A DNA stretch of 14,634 nt from Actinomycetes bacterium (GCA_023420745.1 JAEZVQ010000014.1:1-14634); one strand, 5' to 3'. Shown: positions 1 to 7,602, numbered from the stretch's first letter. Numbers and translations are program-made. The notes: generated by a model from the letters alone, not told the origin.

Positions 1-852
1 CGCCTGAGCCATGCGCTCACCTGGGATCAGGTGCGCCACGACGCCGACCTCATCGACATTCACTTCGCCACCAACGGCTTCTACGCGTGGGGGCGAACCC
101 CATTCGTCTGCCACGTTCACGGCACCGACATTCGCCGCGACTGGTCGTCGCGCATCCTCGGCCCGGTGATTACGCGCACGCTGCGCCACGCCGCCGCGGT
201 GGTGTGCGCCACGCCGGATCTGCTCGACTGGGTGCGCCCGGTGCGACCCGACGCGGTGTGGCTGCCCAACCCCATCCCTCACCCGTTCCTCACGCCACCC
301 GAGGTCGATGTCCAGCCCGGTCGGGTGCTCATGTCTTCGCGTTGGGATGACACCAAGGGGATCGACGTTCTCCTCCCATTGGCGCGCCTCCTCGTTGAGC
401 GCGGTGTCGAGGTCGTCGGCGTCGACTGGGGTGAGGATGCGCCACTCGCCGCTGAGGCTGGGGTGCGGTTGCTGCCGCGAATGGTGGCTCGCGATTTTGC
501 CCAGCTCATTGGCTCGGCTGACCTCGTCGTGGGGCAGCTGAAATACCCGGTGCTGTCGATGACGGACTACCAAACTCTCATCGCTGGACGTCCACTCGTT
601 GCCGCCGCATCGATTGAAGACGCGCCCGTCATCGCCGTCGACATCGACGACCGTGACCACGCCTCGCCGTCGGCACTGCCGCGCGACCCCGAGGTTCTTG
701 CCGACGTCATCACCGAGGTGCTGGATCACCGTGGTGACTGGAGTGGCACCGTGTTCGACCCGTCAGCGTTGCGACAGTGGGCGCTCGACACCCACCACCC
801 GCAAGCGTGTGTCGCCGCCCTCGAAGAGCTCTATCACCGCATTCTCAGCTAA
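1..852 (+). CDS. GT-B (GT4-like) glycosyltransferase, 5' end cut by window edge
   Basis: The frame is open from base 1, so the start lies outside the window; 283 residues remain, ending at TAA 850-852. The visible part starts in the N-terminal Rossmann half: a hydrophobic strand around IDIHFATNGFYAW is followed by VCHVHGTDIR, a typical donor/acceptor cleft segment of GT4-like enzymes. A CATPDLLDWV segment and the inter-domain PNPIPHPF follow. The second half opens with GRVLMSSRWDDTKGIDVLL, the usual first strand and loop of the nucleotide-sugar domain. The expected role is sugar transfer from a nucleotide-activated donor to a lipid-linked glycan on the cytoplasmic side of the membrane. The donor and acceptor cannot be read from the sequence. 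The usual C-terminal E-x7-E signature is not clear; DYQTLIAGRPLVAAAS occupies its place. The last 8 bases overlap the convergent glycosyltransferase gene. Family-level confidence is good; specificity is unknown. Confidence 0.8.
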   Translation, partial: RLSHALTWDQVRHDADLIDIHFATNGFYAWGRTPFVCHVHGTDIRRDWSSRILGPVITRTLRHAAAVVCATPDLLDWVRPVRPDAVWLPNPIPHPFLTPPEVDVQPGRVLMSSRWDDTKGIDVLLPLARLLVERGVEVVGVDWGEDAPLAAEAGVRLLPRMVARDFAQLIGSADLVVGQLKYPVLSMTDYQTLIAGRPLVAAASIEDAPVIAVDIDDRDHASPSALPRDPEVLADVITEVLDHRGDWSGTVFDPSALRQWALDTHHPQACVAALEELYHRILS

Positions 853-1990
853 CGTGCTGGTCTGCCGACAGTGAGCCCATGACGTCGGCGACCTGACGGG
901 CGCGCGCCACCCACGTGTGGTCGGCTCGGATGAGTTCGCAGCGTCGTCTCTTCGCCTCGACCTCGTCGGGGTGGTCGCGCAGGAACTCCAGCACGGCGCG
1001 GATAGCGTCGCGGTTCGCTTCGACGACCCATCCGACGCCGAGGTCGTTGACCACGCGGGCGACATGCGTGCCAGCCGAAGCCACGATCGGCTTGCCCTGC
1101 GCGATGTACTCATAAAGTTTGACCGGCGCCGCAAAATCCCAGTAGTCGTCAGCGTCAACGACGATCGAGCACACGTCGGCCGAGCGGTAGAGCGGAGCCA
1201 GACCCGCACCCGACTCGTGAACGACGCGAACATTGCCCGCCCTCGTTATCTCGGGATAGTCACCCTGCTGTGAGCTCCACCCGGATTGGGATGTGCACAG
1301 GGTGAGCGTGACACCGTCGACGTCGCCCAGCGCATGCCCCAACTCATGAAGCAGGTAGTGCCCGCCGATCCCACCGACGTAGAGGATCGACAGGTCGGGC
1401 GCGCTGTCGGGGGCGTCGCTATCGTCTCGCGTGGCGGTTGGCGACGCCACGTCCTGCGCGCCGCCGGGAGGCAAGGCAACGATCTTCGGCGCGTTGAGGT
1501 CGGGGATGAATCGCGCCATCTCGACCGTGGGAACGAAGACCACGTCAGCAAAGCGATTGTAGGTGGCGATTTCGTGACGGTAGAGCCACTTCATGACGTT
1601 GCGAACCGGCGGTTTGATGCGCGCATCATATTCGGGGAAACGCCAAAACACGTCGCGGTAGAACACCGACGTCGGGATCGCGTGTTCGCGACACCACCGG
1701 AAAATCCCGCGGTCGAGACCGAGGCGAAGCGGCACGTGTTTCGGTTCGGTGAAAGACGGTGGGATGGTGGCGTTTTCGCTGTAGAGGAAATCGACGCTCA
1801 CCTCGCCGCGTTCAATGGCGGTGCGACACTCATCCCAACGGGCTCGACGCTCACGGGCGTACCCGGTGATGTCGATGACGTCGAAGCCGGCGTCGACGAA
1901 GGCCTGTCGCATTCGCACAGGGCGGATCCCCGACGCGGCGGTGGCGTCGGGGTTGAGCGGGTAGGCAGCGTGAAAAATCATCGTCGGCAT
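845..1990 (-). CDS. GT-B (GT4-like) glycosyltransferase
   Basis: This 381-residue protein has the two-domain layout of GT4-type transferases. The N-terminal half opens with MPTMIFHAAYPLNPDATAAS and carries RPVRMRQAF, a common form of the first helix. The C-terminal domain starts at about LSILYVGGIGGHYLL. It holds KLYEYIAQGKPIVAS, with the conserved Glu at residue 294, where the donor ribose/phosphate is normally bound. No signal peptide or membrane segment is visible, so it is probably cytosolic or peripheral on the membrane. An in-frame start 54 bases upstream exists, but ATG 1988-1990 is chosen because AGGAG lies 7 bases before it and because it follows the flippase stop by only 4 bases. 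This spacing implies cotranscription and probably translational coupling with the flippase. The donor is unknown. The 3' end overlaps the neighbouring glycosyltransferase gene by 8 bases, tail to tail. Confidence 0.85.
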   Translation of the reverse strand: MPTMIFHAAYPLNPDATAASGIRPVRMRQAFVDAGFDVIDITGYARERRARWDECRTAIERGEVSVDFLYSENATIPPSFTEPKHVPLRLGLDRGIFRWCREHAIPTSVFYRDVFWRFPEYDARIKPPVRNVMKWLYRHEIATYNRFADVVFVPTVEMARFIPDLNAPKIVALPPGGAQDVASPTATRDDSDAPDSAPDLSILYVGGIGGHYLLHELGHALGDVDGVTLTLCTSQSGWSSQQGDYPEITRAGNVRVVHESGAGLAPLYRSADVCSIVVDADDYWDFAAPVKLYEYIAQGKPIVASAGTHVARVVNDLGVGWVVEANRDAIRAVLEFLRDHPDEVEAKRRRCELIRADHTWVARARQVADVMGSLSADQHVS

Positions 1991-1994
1991 CGAC

Positions 1995-3302
1995 TCACTC
2001 CTCACATTGTGGCGTCGCGTCGCGCACCTCAGCACGCGCGTCATAGCGTTTGGCGGCGAACAACGCCATCACCGTCATGGCGACGAGGCAGGCAGCGTTG
2101 ATGGCTCCGAGTCCAAAAATCGTGGGAAGTAGCGGGTAGGGCGAGAGCACCAGCCACGACAGCGGCGCCGCGCAGTAGACGATAGCGAAAGCGAGCAGCC
2201 AGTGCTGGGTGCCGGTGACGACGAACATCGTCGAAATCGGTGAGGTGACCAGCAGCATGCACATCCACGGGATGAGAGCTCGGGCAAAGTATCCCGCCTG
2301 CTGCCACTCGACACCGAAAACGAGGGGGAAAATCCAAGGGGCGAGGGCGTAGAAAACAGCGAACGGCGCGATCCCGATGATGAGCGCACGTTTGATGCTG
2401 CCGACGACCTCGCGATACATCTGCCCCGGTTCGATCACCGACAGCTTCTGGAAAAACACCTGCGACACCGCGGAGTTGATCAGCCCCACCGGGATCGACA
2501 CCGCCTGGTTGGCGAGGTTGAATTCGCCGAAGTCACCGAGCGATACCCGGCCGATCATCAAGTTGATGCCGTTGAGGCGAATGGCATCAATCAACGCATT
2601 CGGACCGTTGAGGATCGGCATCTTCCAATGTCGTCGCATGAGCGTGCGCATCGAGTCGGCGCCCGTGGTGTCGAGTGTGCGCAGATCCTTCGCGCGGACG
2701 AGGAGATTGACGAAGGCGAACCCCTGCCCCAGCAGCTGTCCGACGAGTAGCCCTGGGAGGGTGAGCAGCCCTGCCGCACCGCACAGCACCTGTCCCCCGC
2801 TGGTTCCCACCTGCTGTTGGATGCGGTTGATGGCGATGGTGCGGTAGTCGGTTTTGCGGTTGTACCAGTACTGCAGCATGGCGGCTCCCGCCATGAACAC
2901 GGTGGTGACACCGACCAGTGGCATCCACCGTGCCACGTCCTCGGAATAGTGCTCGGCAATCCACGGGCGCAGCGGAAAAGCCGCGATGGTGGCGACGACC
3001 GCGGTGACGAGGATGCACCGCATGGCGAGTTTCGCCATCACCTTGGCGTTTCGATCGTCGTGTTCGAGCATGAGCGTCATGTCGAACCGGGCTGCCGCGA
3101 CGGTGACGACGATCGCCACCACCGAGTTGAACGCGCCGAGCTCGCCCAGTGTTTCGCGTGTAAACAGCCGGGTGATGATCATCATGATGAGGAAGACGAT
3201 CACCTGGGCGATAGCCGTACCGGTCATCAGCGTGGCGACGTGGCGCAGGAACGGAGAGGATGCACTGACATTGCGCAGATACTCAAGCCAGCGGCGAATC
3301 AT
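1995..3302 (-). CDS. Wzx-like polysaccharide/oligosaccharide flippase (MOP superfamily)
   Basis: A 435-residue polytopic membrane protein with about 12 hydrophobic segments, the size and layout of polysaccharide-biosynthesis flippases. It begins with a short basic stretch, then the first membrane helix near TAIAQVIVFLIMMI. The segment ITRLFTRETLGELGAFNSVV is the typical first loop and second helix of Wzx/RfbX-like proteins, where an F-x-x-x-x-x-G-x-x-x pattern precedes a small-residue-rich helix. RKTDYRTIAINRIQQQ in the middle is another family-typical cytoplasmic loop. The expected role is moving a lipid-linked oligosaccharide from the inner to the outer face of the cytoplasmic membrane. ATG 3300-3302 has AGGAG 5 bases upstream. 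It is the first gene of a two-gene unit with the glycosyltransferase at 845-1990. The substrate is inferred from the neighbours only, and a teichuronic-acid-type export role cannot be separated from other wall glycans. Confidence 0.85.
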   Translation of the reverse strand: MIRRWLEYLRNVSASSPFLRHVATLMTGTAIAQVIVFLIMMIITRLFTRETLGELGAFNSVVAIVVTVAAARFDMTLMLEHDDRNAKVMAKLAMRCILVTAVVATIAAFPLRPWIAEHYSEDVARWMPLVGVTTVFMAGAAMLQYWYNRKTDYRTIAINRIQQQVGTSGGQVLCGAAGLLTLPGLLVGQLLGQGFAFVNLLVRAKDLRTLDTTGADSMRTLMRRHWKMPILNGPNALIDAIRLNGINLMIGRVSLGDFGEFNLANQAVSIPVGLINSAVSQVFFQKLSVIEPGQMYREVVGSIKRALIIGIAPFAVFYALAPWIFPLVFGVEWQQAGYFARALIPWMCMLLVTSPISTMFVVTGTQHWLLAFAIVYCAAPLSWLVLSPYPLLPTIFGLGAINAACLVAMTVMALFAAKRYDARAEVRDATPQCEE

Positions 3303-3463
3303 GTGTCTCCTCTCAGCCTCCGGCGCCGGCCGGTTATGATCGGCTCAACGCGTGGACTCGTCACCCTACGATACCGCCACGCTCGACCGGGTCAGCTCGC
3401 GGCGCGCGCCGACGGGTGCACGACCTGCGACTTCGCCGTCTCGAGACAAGGATCCGCTGCGCT
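3303..3463. promoter_or_regulatory. Divergent intergenic region, flippase operon versus synthetase-like gene
   Basis: These 161 bases separate two genes transcribed away from each other, so promoters for both should lie here. On the minus strand CATAAC (plus 3334-3339) resembles a -10 box but has no convincing -35 at normal distance. On the plus strand TACGAT at 3368-3373 resembles a -10 box, again without a clear -35. No operator palindrome stands out. Only the divergent arrangement is firm; the boxes are weak. Confidence 0.3.
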
Positions 3464-5053
3464 ATGTTGATCGCCGACGCTTCAACCTGGACTCGCCACG
3501 ACCTCACCGTCGGGACGGTGTGGTGGAAGTCCTCGATCGGTGACATCGCGCCGGTTGACGTCGACACGAACAGTGTCAGCGACTGGGCGACTGAGCAGCG
3601 AGGCAACTGGGGTGCCATCATCCACACCCGTGACGACGCGTGGTGGATTCTCACCGACGCGGTACGATCCTTCCCGATCCTCTTCAGCTACGACCGTGAT
3701 CACTGGGTGGTCGCCTCCCACCCCGACGCGTTGACCGAGGCTGTCTCCACGCCGATGACGCGCCGCGACCACGTCGCCCGGTATTTCCGCCACTCCGGCT
3801 ACACCTGGGGGCGCGACACTCTCCTCAACGGCGTGTTGACGCTGGAACCCGGAGCCGCCCTCGCCCTCGACGACACCCGTGGCGAGGCGGGCGAGGCGAC
3901 AATCCATTCGCCGAATTTCTCAACCGAAACCATCGACCTCGACGCCGATGAGTTGCAAGACCGCTTCTACGACCTCGTGTGCGAGCGTTTCGCTGACCTC
4001 GTCGAGGATTCTCGCGGCAGCCAGCTGCTCATTCCTCTCTCCGGTGGAGCCGATTCGCGGCTGGTGGCATCAGCATTGCGCGAAATCGACGCACCCAACG
4101 TGTTGGCCTTCACCTACGGGATTCCCGGTGGTGCCGAGTCGTCGATTTCGAAGCGGGTCGCTGACGCCTTCGATATCCCCTGGATATTCGTTGACCTCGA
4201 CGGCGAGGAGATGACGACACGCTGGTGTTCGCACTCCACCACCCAGTTCCTCCGCGACACGTGGTGCGCGGACTCACTGCCCCACATTCAAGACTGGTAC
4301 GCGCTGAAGGTACTGCGCCAACGCGCCGAGGTCGACCCCCACGGCATCGTGGTGCCCGGTCACACGGTGGTGGGCAATGCGCACGGCTGGCCGGCAACAG
4401 ATCCTCACGCGCCGCTTGACCGGGAGGGGATGGTGGCGATCCTCGCCGCCCACCACGGGGCGTTGCAGGGTCGCCCGGACGAGTTCGCAGCCGCAGCGCG
4501 CGACGAGCTCCTCGCCAGTGTTGACGAGCTGTGGGACGCGGGGAACCCCGATTTCCGCTGGCGCATCACCGCGGCGATCAACGTGCGCAACCGTCAAGTG
4601 AAGTACATTTCGAACTCGGTGCGCTCCTATGAGCACGCCGGATTCCGATGGGCGCTTCCCATGCAGGAACGCCCCATGTGGGAGTGGTGGAACCGTGCGC
4701 CACACGCGGCTGACCCCGACGACCGTGCTCCCTACATTGCCATGATCAACCGCAAAACCGAGTCGGTGATCGGCGACTCGATGTACTACCGAGGCCCGGC
4801 TGAGGGTGTGACCGGAGTGCGCGCCGTAGTGAAGAATCTGTTGATCGCCACGCATCTCGACGCCGCCGCCAAACGCGCCTACACCGTGCATGCTCAGCTC
4901 AAGCACCCGATGGGGTTCCAGTTCCTGCTTCCCCCTGCCGCGCAGCGCGGCTTGTGGCGTGAGCTGGCGCGTGGTCGCACGCTGCTCGGCATCTACGCTG
5001 ACCTGTTCCTCGCTAACGAGTGGGTTCCCGGTTCAGACAGCGTCGTCCCCTAG
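3464..5053 (+). CDS. Asparagine-synthetase-like protein (AsnB/PP-ATPase fold) lacking the glutaminase cysteine
   Basis: The 529-residue protein keeps both parts of class B asparagine synthetases. Residues about 40-140 match the N-terminal Ntn-hydrolase-like fold (GNWGAIIHTRDDAWWILTD, then GYTWGRDTLLNGVLTLEPG). Residues about 165-500 are the synthetase domain, with the PP-loop SGGADSR at 193-199 that binds the ATP pyrophosphate, followed by VLAFTYGIPGGAES. The family activates a carboxylate as an acyl-adenylate and transfers ammonia or an amine. The glutamine-hydrolysing members need Cys at position 2; here the protein starts MLIADAS, so ammonia release from glutamine is unlikely. An in-frame GTG at 3416 would add 16 residues but no N-terminal Cys. 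ATG 3464 is chosen because AAGGA lies 11 bases upstream and family similarity starts after it. Its substrate is unknown. The locus suggests a sugar carboxyl, but another amide ligase or a non-enzymatic role remains possible. Confidence 0.8.
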   Translation: MLIADASTWTRHDLTVGTVWWKSSIGDIAPVDVDTNSVSDWATEQRGNWGAIIHTRDDAWWILTDAVRSFPILFSYDRDHWVVASHPDALTEAVSTPMTRRDHVARYFRHSGYTWGRDTLLNGVLTLEPGAALALDDTRGEAGEATIHSPNFSTETIDLDADELQDRFYDLVCERFADLVEDSRGSQLLIPLSGGADSRLVASALREIDAPNVLAFTYGIPGGAESSISKRVADAFDIPWIFVDLDGEEMTTRWCSHSTTQFLRDTWCADSLPHIQDWYALKVLRQRAEVDPHGIVVPGHTVVGNAHGWPATDPHAPLDREGMVAILAAHHGALQGRPDEFAAAARDELLASVDELWDAGNPDFRWRITAAINVRNRQVKYISNSVRSYEHAGFRWALPMQERPMWEWWNRAPHAADPDDRAPYIAMINRKTESVIGDSMYYRGPAEGVTGVRAVVKNLLIATHLDAAAKRAYTVHAQLKHPMGFQFLLPPAAQRGLWRELARGRTLLGIYADLFLANEWVPGSDSVVP

Positions 5054-7398
5054 TGGTCGACTGACAGCGTGTAGCGCATGAGCTTCCCGTCGGGGCGCAC
5101 GGCGTCAATGATTCCAGCAGTGGCGTGGCGGCCCCCGACGGTGACCGTCAGCATCGATGCCCATCCTTGACCGATTTGTTGCGCGCTTCGCATCGTGCCT
5201 TGCGGTGTCGCCCAGTACAGCATGAATCGTCCAGCAGAGTTGACGGCAGCCAGTTCAATCGTACCGTCCCCGTCCATGTCGCCGACCGGAATGAGGTAGC
5301 GAGTACTTCCCCAGCCGGGTCCGACGATCGAAGGTGAGAGGAAGCGTCCGGTGCCGGTGGACGGGTAGACGCGCAGTCGCCCATCACTGCGGCTGATGGC
5401 GTACACCGCTGGACGACCGCCGACGGTGGTGGCCGTGATGTGGCTCATCCCGTTCCATCCCTGCCCGATCTTGACGACGCTGCAGAAACCCCCGCGACCG
5501 TTGCCGAGGTAGGCTCGCAGGTCACCCGTTGACGTCTGGCGGGCAATGATGTCGAAGTGCCCGTCACCGTCCCAGTCGATGCCGCCGGTGAGGGAGTCGA
5601 ACCCCGACCACCCTTGTCCGATTTGTCCACGACCACTGGGCCAGCCGCTGGCACTGCCGGAGTAGAACATCAGTTTGCCGGCGTTAGTGATGATGACGTC
5701 ATCGACGACACCGTCACCGTCGAAGTCGCCAACCGAATACACGCGACCGAAGCCCCATCCCTGTCCGATCTGAACCGGACCAGACCACCGGGCGACGGGT
5801 TGACTCGGTGTGGTCGGCGTCGGTGTAGGGCTGGGTTTGGCGGGCGCAGCCGTCGCCGTCTTCATCAGCTCGGCCACGTGGCGTCGCACCTCGGGCAACT
5901 TCGCGAAGAACGCATCCCCCGGGCACGCAGTCGCATTGTAGGAGCGGTGCCCGTCGATACGCTGCACGGTCTTCGGGGTACCAGCCACGGTGGTGTGCCA
6001 GGTGCCTTCCGCTGGGACGCCAGCAAGCTTCAGCTTCCACGCGAGTACCTTCTCCAAGGTGGCGATGGCAGCGGGTGGTGGTGCCTGCCGCGAGTATTCA
6101 CCGAGCACCGACACACCGAAAGTGGTGCGGTTGGCTCCGTATGCGTGCGCTCCTTCGACGGCGGTGCGCAAATCGCCGGCACGACCCTGCCATGCTCCGC
6201 CAAACTTGTCGATGAGAATGTTGTAGCCGATGTCGCCCCAATCGAGTGTCACGGCGTGGTAGTAGTAAATGCCGGCAATAAGAGAGGGCACTTGCGCTTG
6301 AGTGTAGTTATTCGTCCCGGCGGTATGGTGAACAACAGCACCATAAATTGCTGAACGTTCGGGTTTCCACGTCATCCACCGTTCATTGGCTCCCCACTCG
6401 GCACGTGTGTGGACGGTGAGTCCAGGAATCGTTGTCGACATCGCAGCAGGCACCGCGTCAGGCTGGGTGACACTGCCACCGTCGACAACACCGCGGTAGG
6501 ACACCGGCTGCGTGTCACCTGTCTGTCCCGCATCACCTGTCGAAGCTGCGCCATCTTCGGCACGCTCTTCGCTCGGACGAATCACGGTGAGGGCGAGCCC
6601 AGACACGGGTGCACTTTCAGTTTCCACCGCGACTTCAATCCAATCAGCGCCGACAACAGTAATCGGTTCAGTTCCCGGCACAGTCTCACGCACGGCGGTT
6701 CCCTCAGCCTGTGCACTCTCGACACTTTCCGCCGGCTCAAATGACCAGCGATCCCCCATTGCCGCGACCCACTCGCCCCACTGACCATTCTCTTGGGTGC
6801 GATAGGTCACGCGCACCGGGGTGTCCCGATCAACGGGATCCCATGTCACACCAACGACCGCAACATCGGCGCCGAGTTCCGTCGCCACTGAGGACACGAG
6901 TTTTTCACCGGCACCAGGGTGTGCCTCGTCACTACCGTTGGATGGTTCCCCCTCGCTATCACCCTGAGAAGCGTCCGCATCATCCGCCTGATCGAGACTT
7001 TGCTGTTGCGGTGTGTCAGTCGTGACATTGTCATCGCCTGCCTCAGATTCAGAGTAGGTCACCGCAACTGTCGCCACCTCTGTACCATCATCGACGCGTT
7101 CTTGATCATCTGCCGCGACCTCGGTACTCAACACCTGCGAATCGCGGGTATCTTCAACCGCATAGTCCTCGGGAACGACAATGGGATCGAGAGAGACTGA
7201 AATGACGTCGGGGGTCTGCGCCACGTCGCTAATCGTCGTCACTGCAGGAGCGTCCCCAGCGCTGCCCACAATAATCGTTGGCTCATCGACGAGTTGGAAT
7301 CCCGAGCCAACGTCACCCGCTGGCATGATTCCCCCGCAAATCAACGGTGTCGCCACGACGGCGACCAGCCATCCCAGTCCACGTTTGTGGTCGAACAT
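5050..7398 (-). CDS. Secreted N-acetylmuramoyl-L-alanine amidase, PGRP/Amidase_2 domain with C-terminal FG-GAP/propeller-like repeats
   Basis: A 782-residue exported wall hydrolase. Residues 1-27 form a signal peptide (basic FDHKRG, then a hydrophobic core). Residues about 50-160 are acidic and low in complexity. About 175-275 form a beta-rich module (VGVTW, WGEWV, VVGADWIEVAV) seen upstream of the catalytic domain in actinobacterial PGRPs. The amidase domain spans about 325-510. Zinc ligands by comparison with T7 lysozyme are H357 in VVHHTAG, H484 in DGHRS and C492 in ACPGD, with the family Tyr in GYNILI. It should cleave the MurNAc-L-Ala bond of peptidoglycan outside the cell. A PSPTPTPTTP linker leads to five repeats of about 49 residues from 543, each opening with a G-x-GW motif; three carry DxDGDG loops. 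ATG 7396-7398 is preferred over GTG 7416 because GAGGTGG lies 9 bases upstream. It appears monocistronic; its stop shares CTAG with the convergent gene. Confidence 0.92.
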   Translation of the reverse strand: MFDHKRGLGWLVAVVATPLICGGIMPAGDVGSGFQLVDEPTIIVGSAGDAPAVTTISDVAQTPDVISVSLDPIVVPEDYAVEDTRDSQVLSTEVAADDQERVDDGTEVATVAVTYSESEAGDDNVTTDTPQQQSLDQADDADASQGDSEGEPSNGSDEAHPGAGEKLVSSVATELGADVAVVGVTWDPVDRDTPVRVTYRTQENGQWGEWVAAMGDRWSFEPAESVESAQAEGTAVRETVPGTEPITVVGADWIEVAVETESAPVSGLALTVIRPSEERAEDGAASTGDAGQTGDTQPVSYRGVVDGGSVTQPDAVPAAMSTTIPGLTVHTRAEWGANERWMTWKPERSAIYGAVVHHTAGTNNYTQAQVPSLIAGIYYYHAVTLDWGDIGYNILIDKFGGAWQGRAGDLRTAVEGAHAYGANRTTFGVSVLGEYSRQAPPPAAIATLEKVLAWKLKLAGVPAEGTWHTTVAGTPKTVQRIDGHRSYNATACPGDAFFAKLPEVRRHVAELMKTATAAPAKPSPTPTPTTPSQPVARWSGPVQIGQGWGFGRVYSVGDFDGDGVVDDVIITNAGKLMFYSGSASGWPSGRGQIGQGWSGFDSLTGGIDWDGDGHFDIIARQTSTGDLRAYLGNGRGGFCSVVKIGQGWNGMSHITATTVGGRPAVYAISRSDGRLRVYPSTGTGRFLSPSIVGPGWGSTRYLIPVGDMDGDGTIELAAVNSAGRFMLYWATPQGTMRSAQQIGQGWASMLTVTVGGRHATAGIIDAVRPDGKLMRYTLSVDH

Positions 7399-7407
7399 GC
7401 TGCTTTT

Positions 7408-7414
7408 CCACCTC
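7408..7414 (-). promoter_or_regulatory. Ribosome binding site of the amidase gene
   Basis: On the minus strand GAGGTGG sits 9 bases before ATG 7396-7398. It overlaps the alternative in-frame GTG start at 7414-7416. This decides for the ATG, which also places a basic residue cluster and hydrophobic core directly at the N-terminus as expected for a signal peptide. Confidence 0.6.
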
Positions 7415-7449
7415 ACGGTCGCACACGCGATCAGTACAGTGACTCCCGT

Positions 7450-7530
7450 CCCACAGCGAGCACAGTTGCCACACTGTTCACGATCGTCACATCTGTCACA
7501 TTAGTTGCAGGTGCCACACTAATCACGCCA
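7450..7530 (+). repeat. Array of nine degenerate 9-bp direct repeats with CAC in phase (possible MtrA-type operator)
   Basis: Reading the plus strand in steps of exactly nine bases, the first five bases of each unit are CCCAC (7450), AGCAC (7459), GCCAC (7468), TTCAC (7477), GTCAC (7486), GTCAC (7495), GTTGC (7504), GCCAC (7513) and ATCAC (7522). Eight of nine have CAC at the same place; the last four bases of each unit vary. The array lies 52-132 bases upstream of the amidase start codon. Nine-base direct repeats of GTCACA type are the described binding sites of the actinobacterial response regulator MtrA, which controls wall hydrolase genes in several genera. Assignment to MtrA is inference; the repeat periodicity is directly visible. 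Confidence 0.5.
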
Positions 7531-7570
7531 TGTGCGCCACGTCAAGAACGATTGCGGATGCTGACCATCG

Positions 7571-7598
7571 CACTTACGCCACAGATCTCACCTGTCAA
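7571..7598 (-). promoter_or_regulatory. Candidate promoter upstream of the amidase gene
   Basis: On the minus strand a perfect TTGACA occurs at 7593-7598, just after the stem-loop that ends the sugar cassette. Sixteen bases further lies TAAGTG (7571-7576), a poor -10. If used, transcription would start near 7563, leaving about 165 bases of leader in which the 9-bp array would sit. The -35 match may be fortuitous because the -10 is weak, and no better promoter is visible between the array and the gene. Confidence 0.25.
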
Positions 7599-7602
7599 CA
7601 GT

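Noticed and set aside
1286..2101. Open frame of 271 codons antisense to the glycosyltransferase and flippase end
   Set aside because: It crosses two real genes, is rich in Arg, Val, Gly and Asp as expected of an antisense shadow, and shows no domain.
3331..3380. Defined promoters in the flippase/synthetase divergent gap
   Set aside because: Only -10-like hexamers without matching -35 boxes are present; kept as a low-confidence region only.
3416..3463. Upstream GTG start for the synthetase-like protein
   Set aside because: It adds 16 residues without family similarity, has no ribosome site and does not create an N-terminal Cys.
4274..4906. Open frame of 210 codons antisense to the synthetase-like gene
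   Set aside because: No recognisable domain and no ribosome site; the sense strand has a clear PP-loop protein.
7450..7530. CRISPR array or plasmid-type iteron origin
   Set aside because: Units are 9 bases with no spacers, so not CRISPR. No DnaA box, replication gene or AT-rich unwinding region is nearby, so an origin is unlikely.
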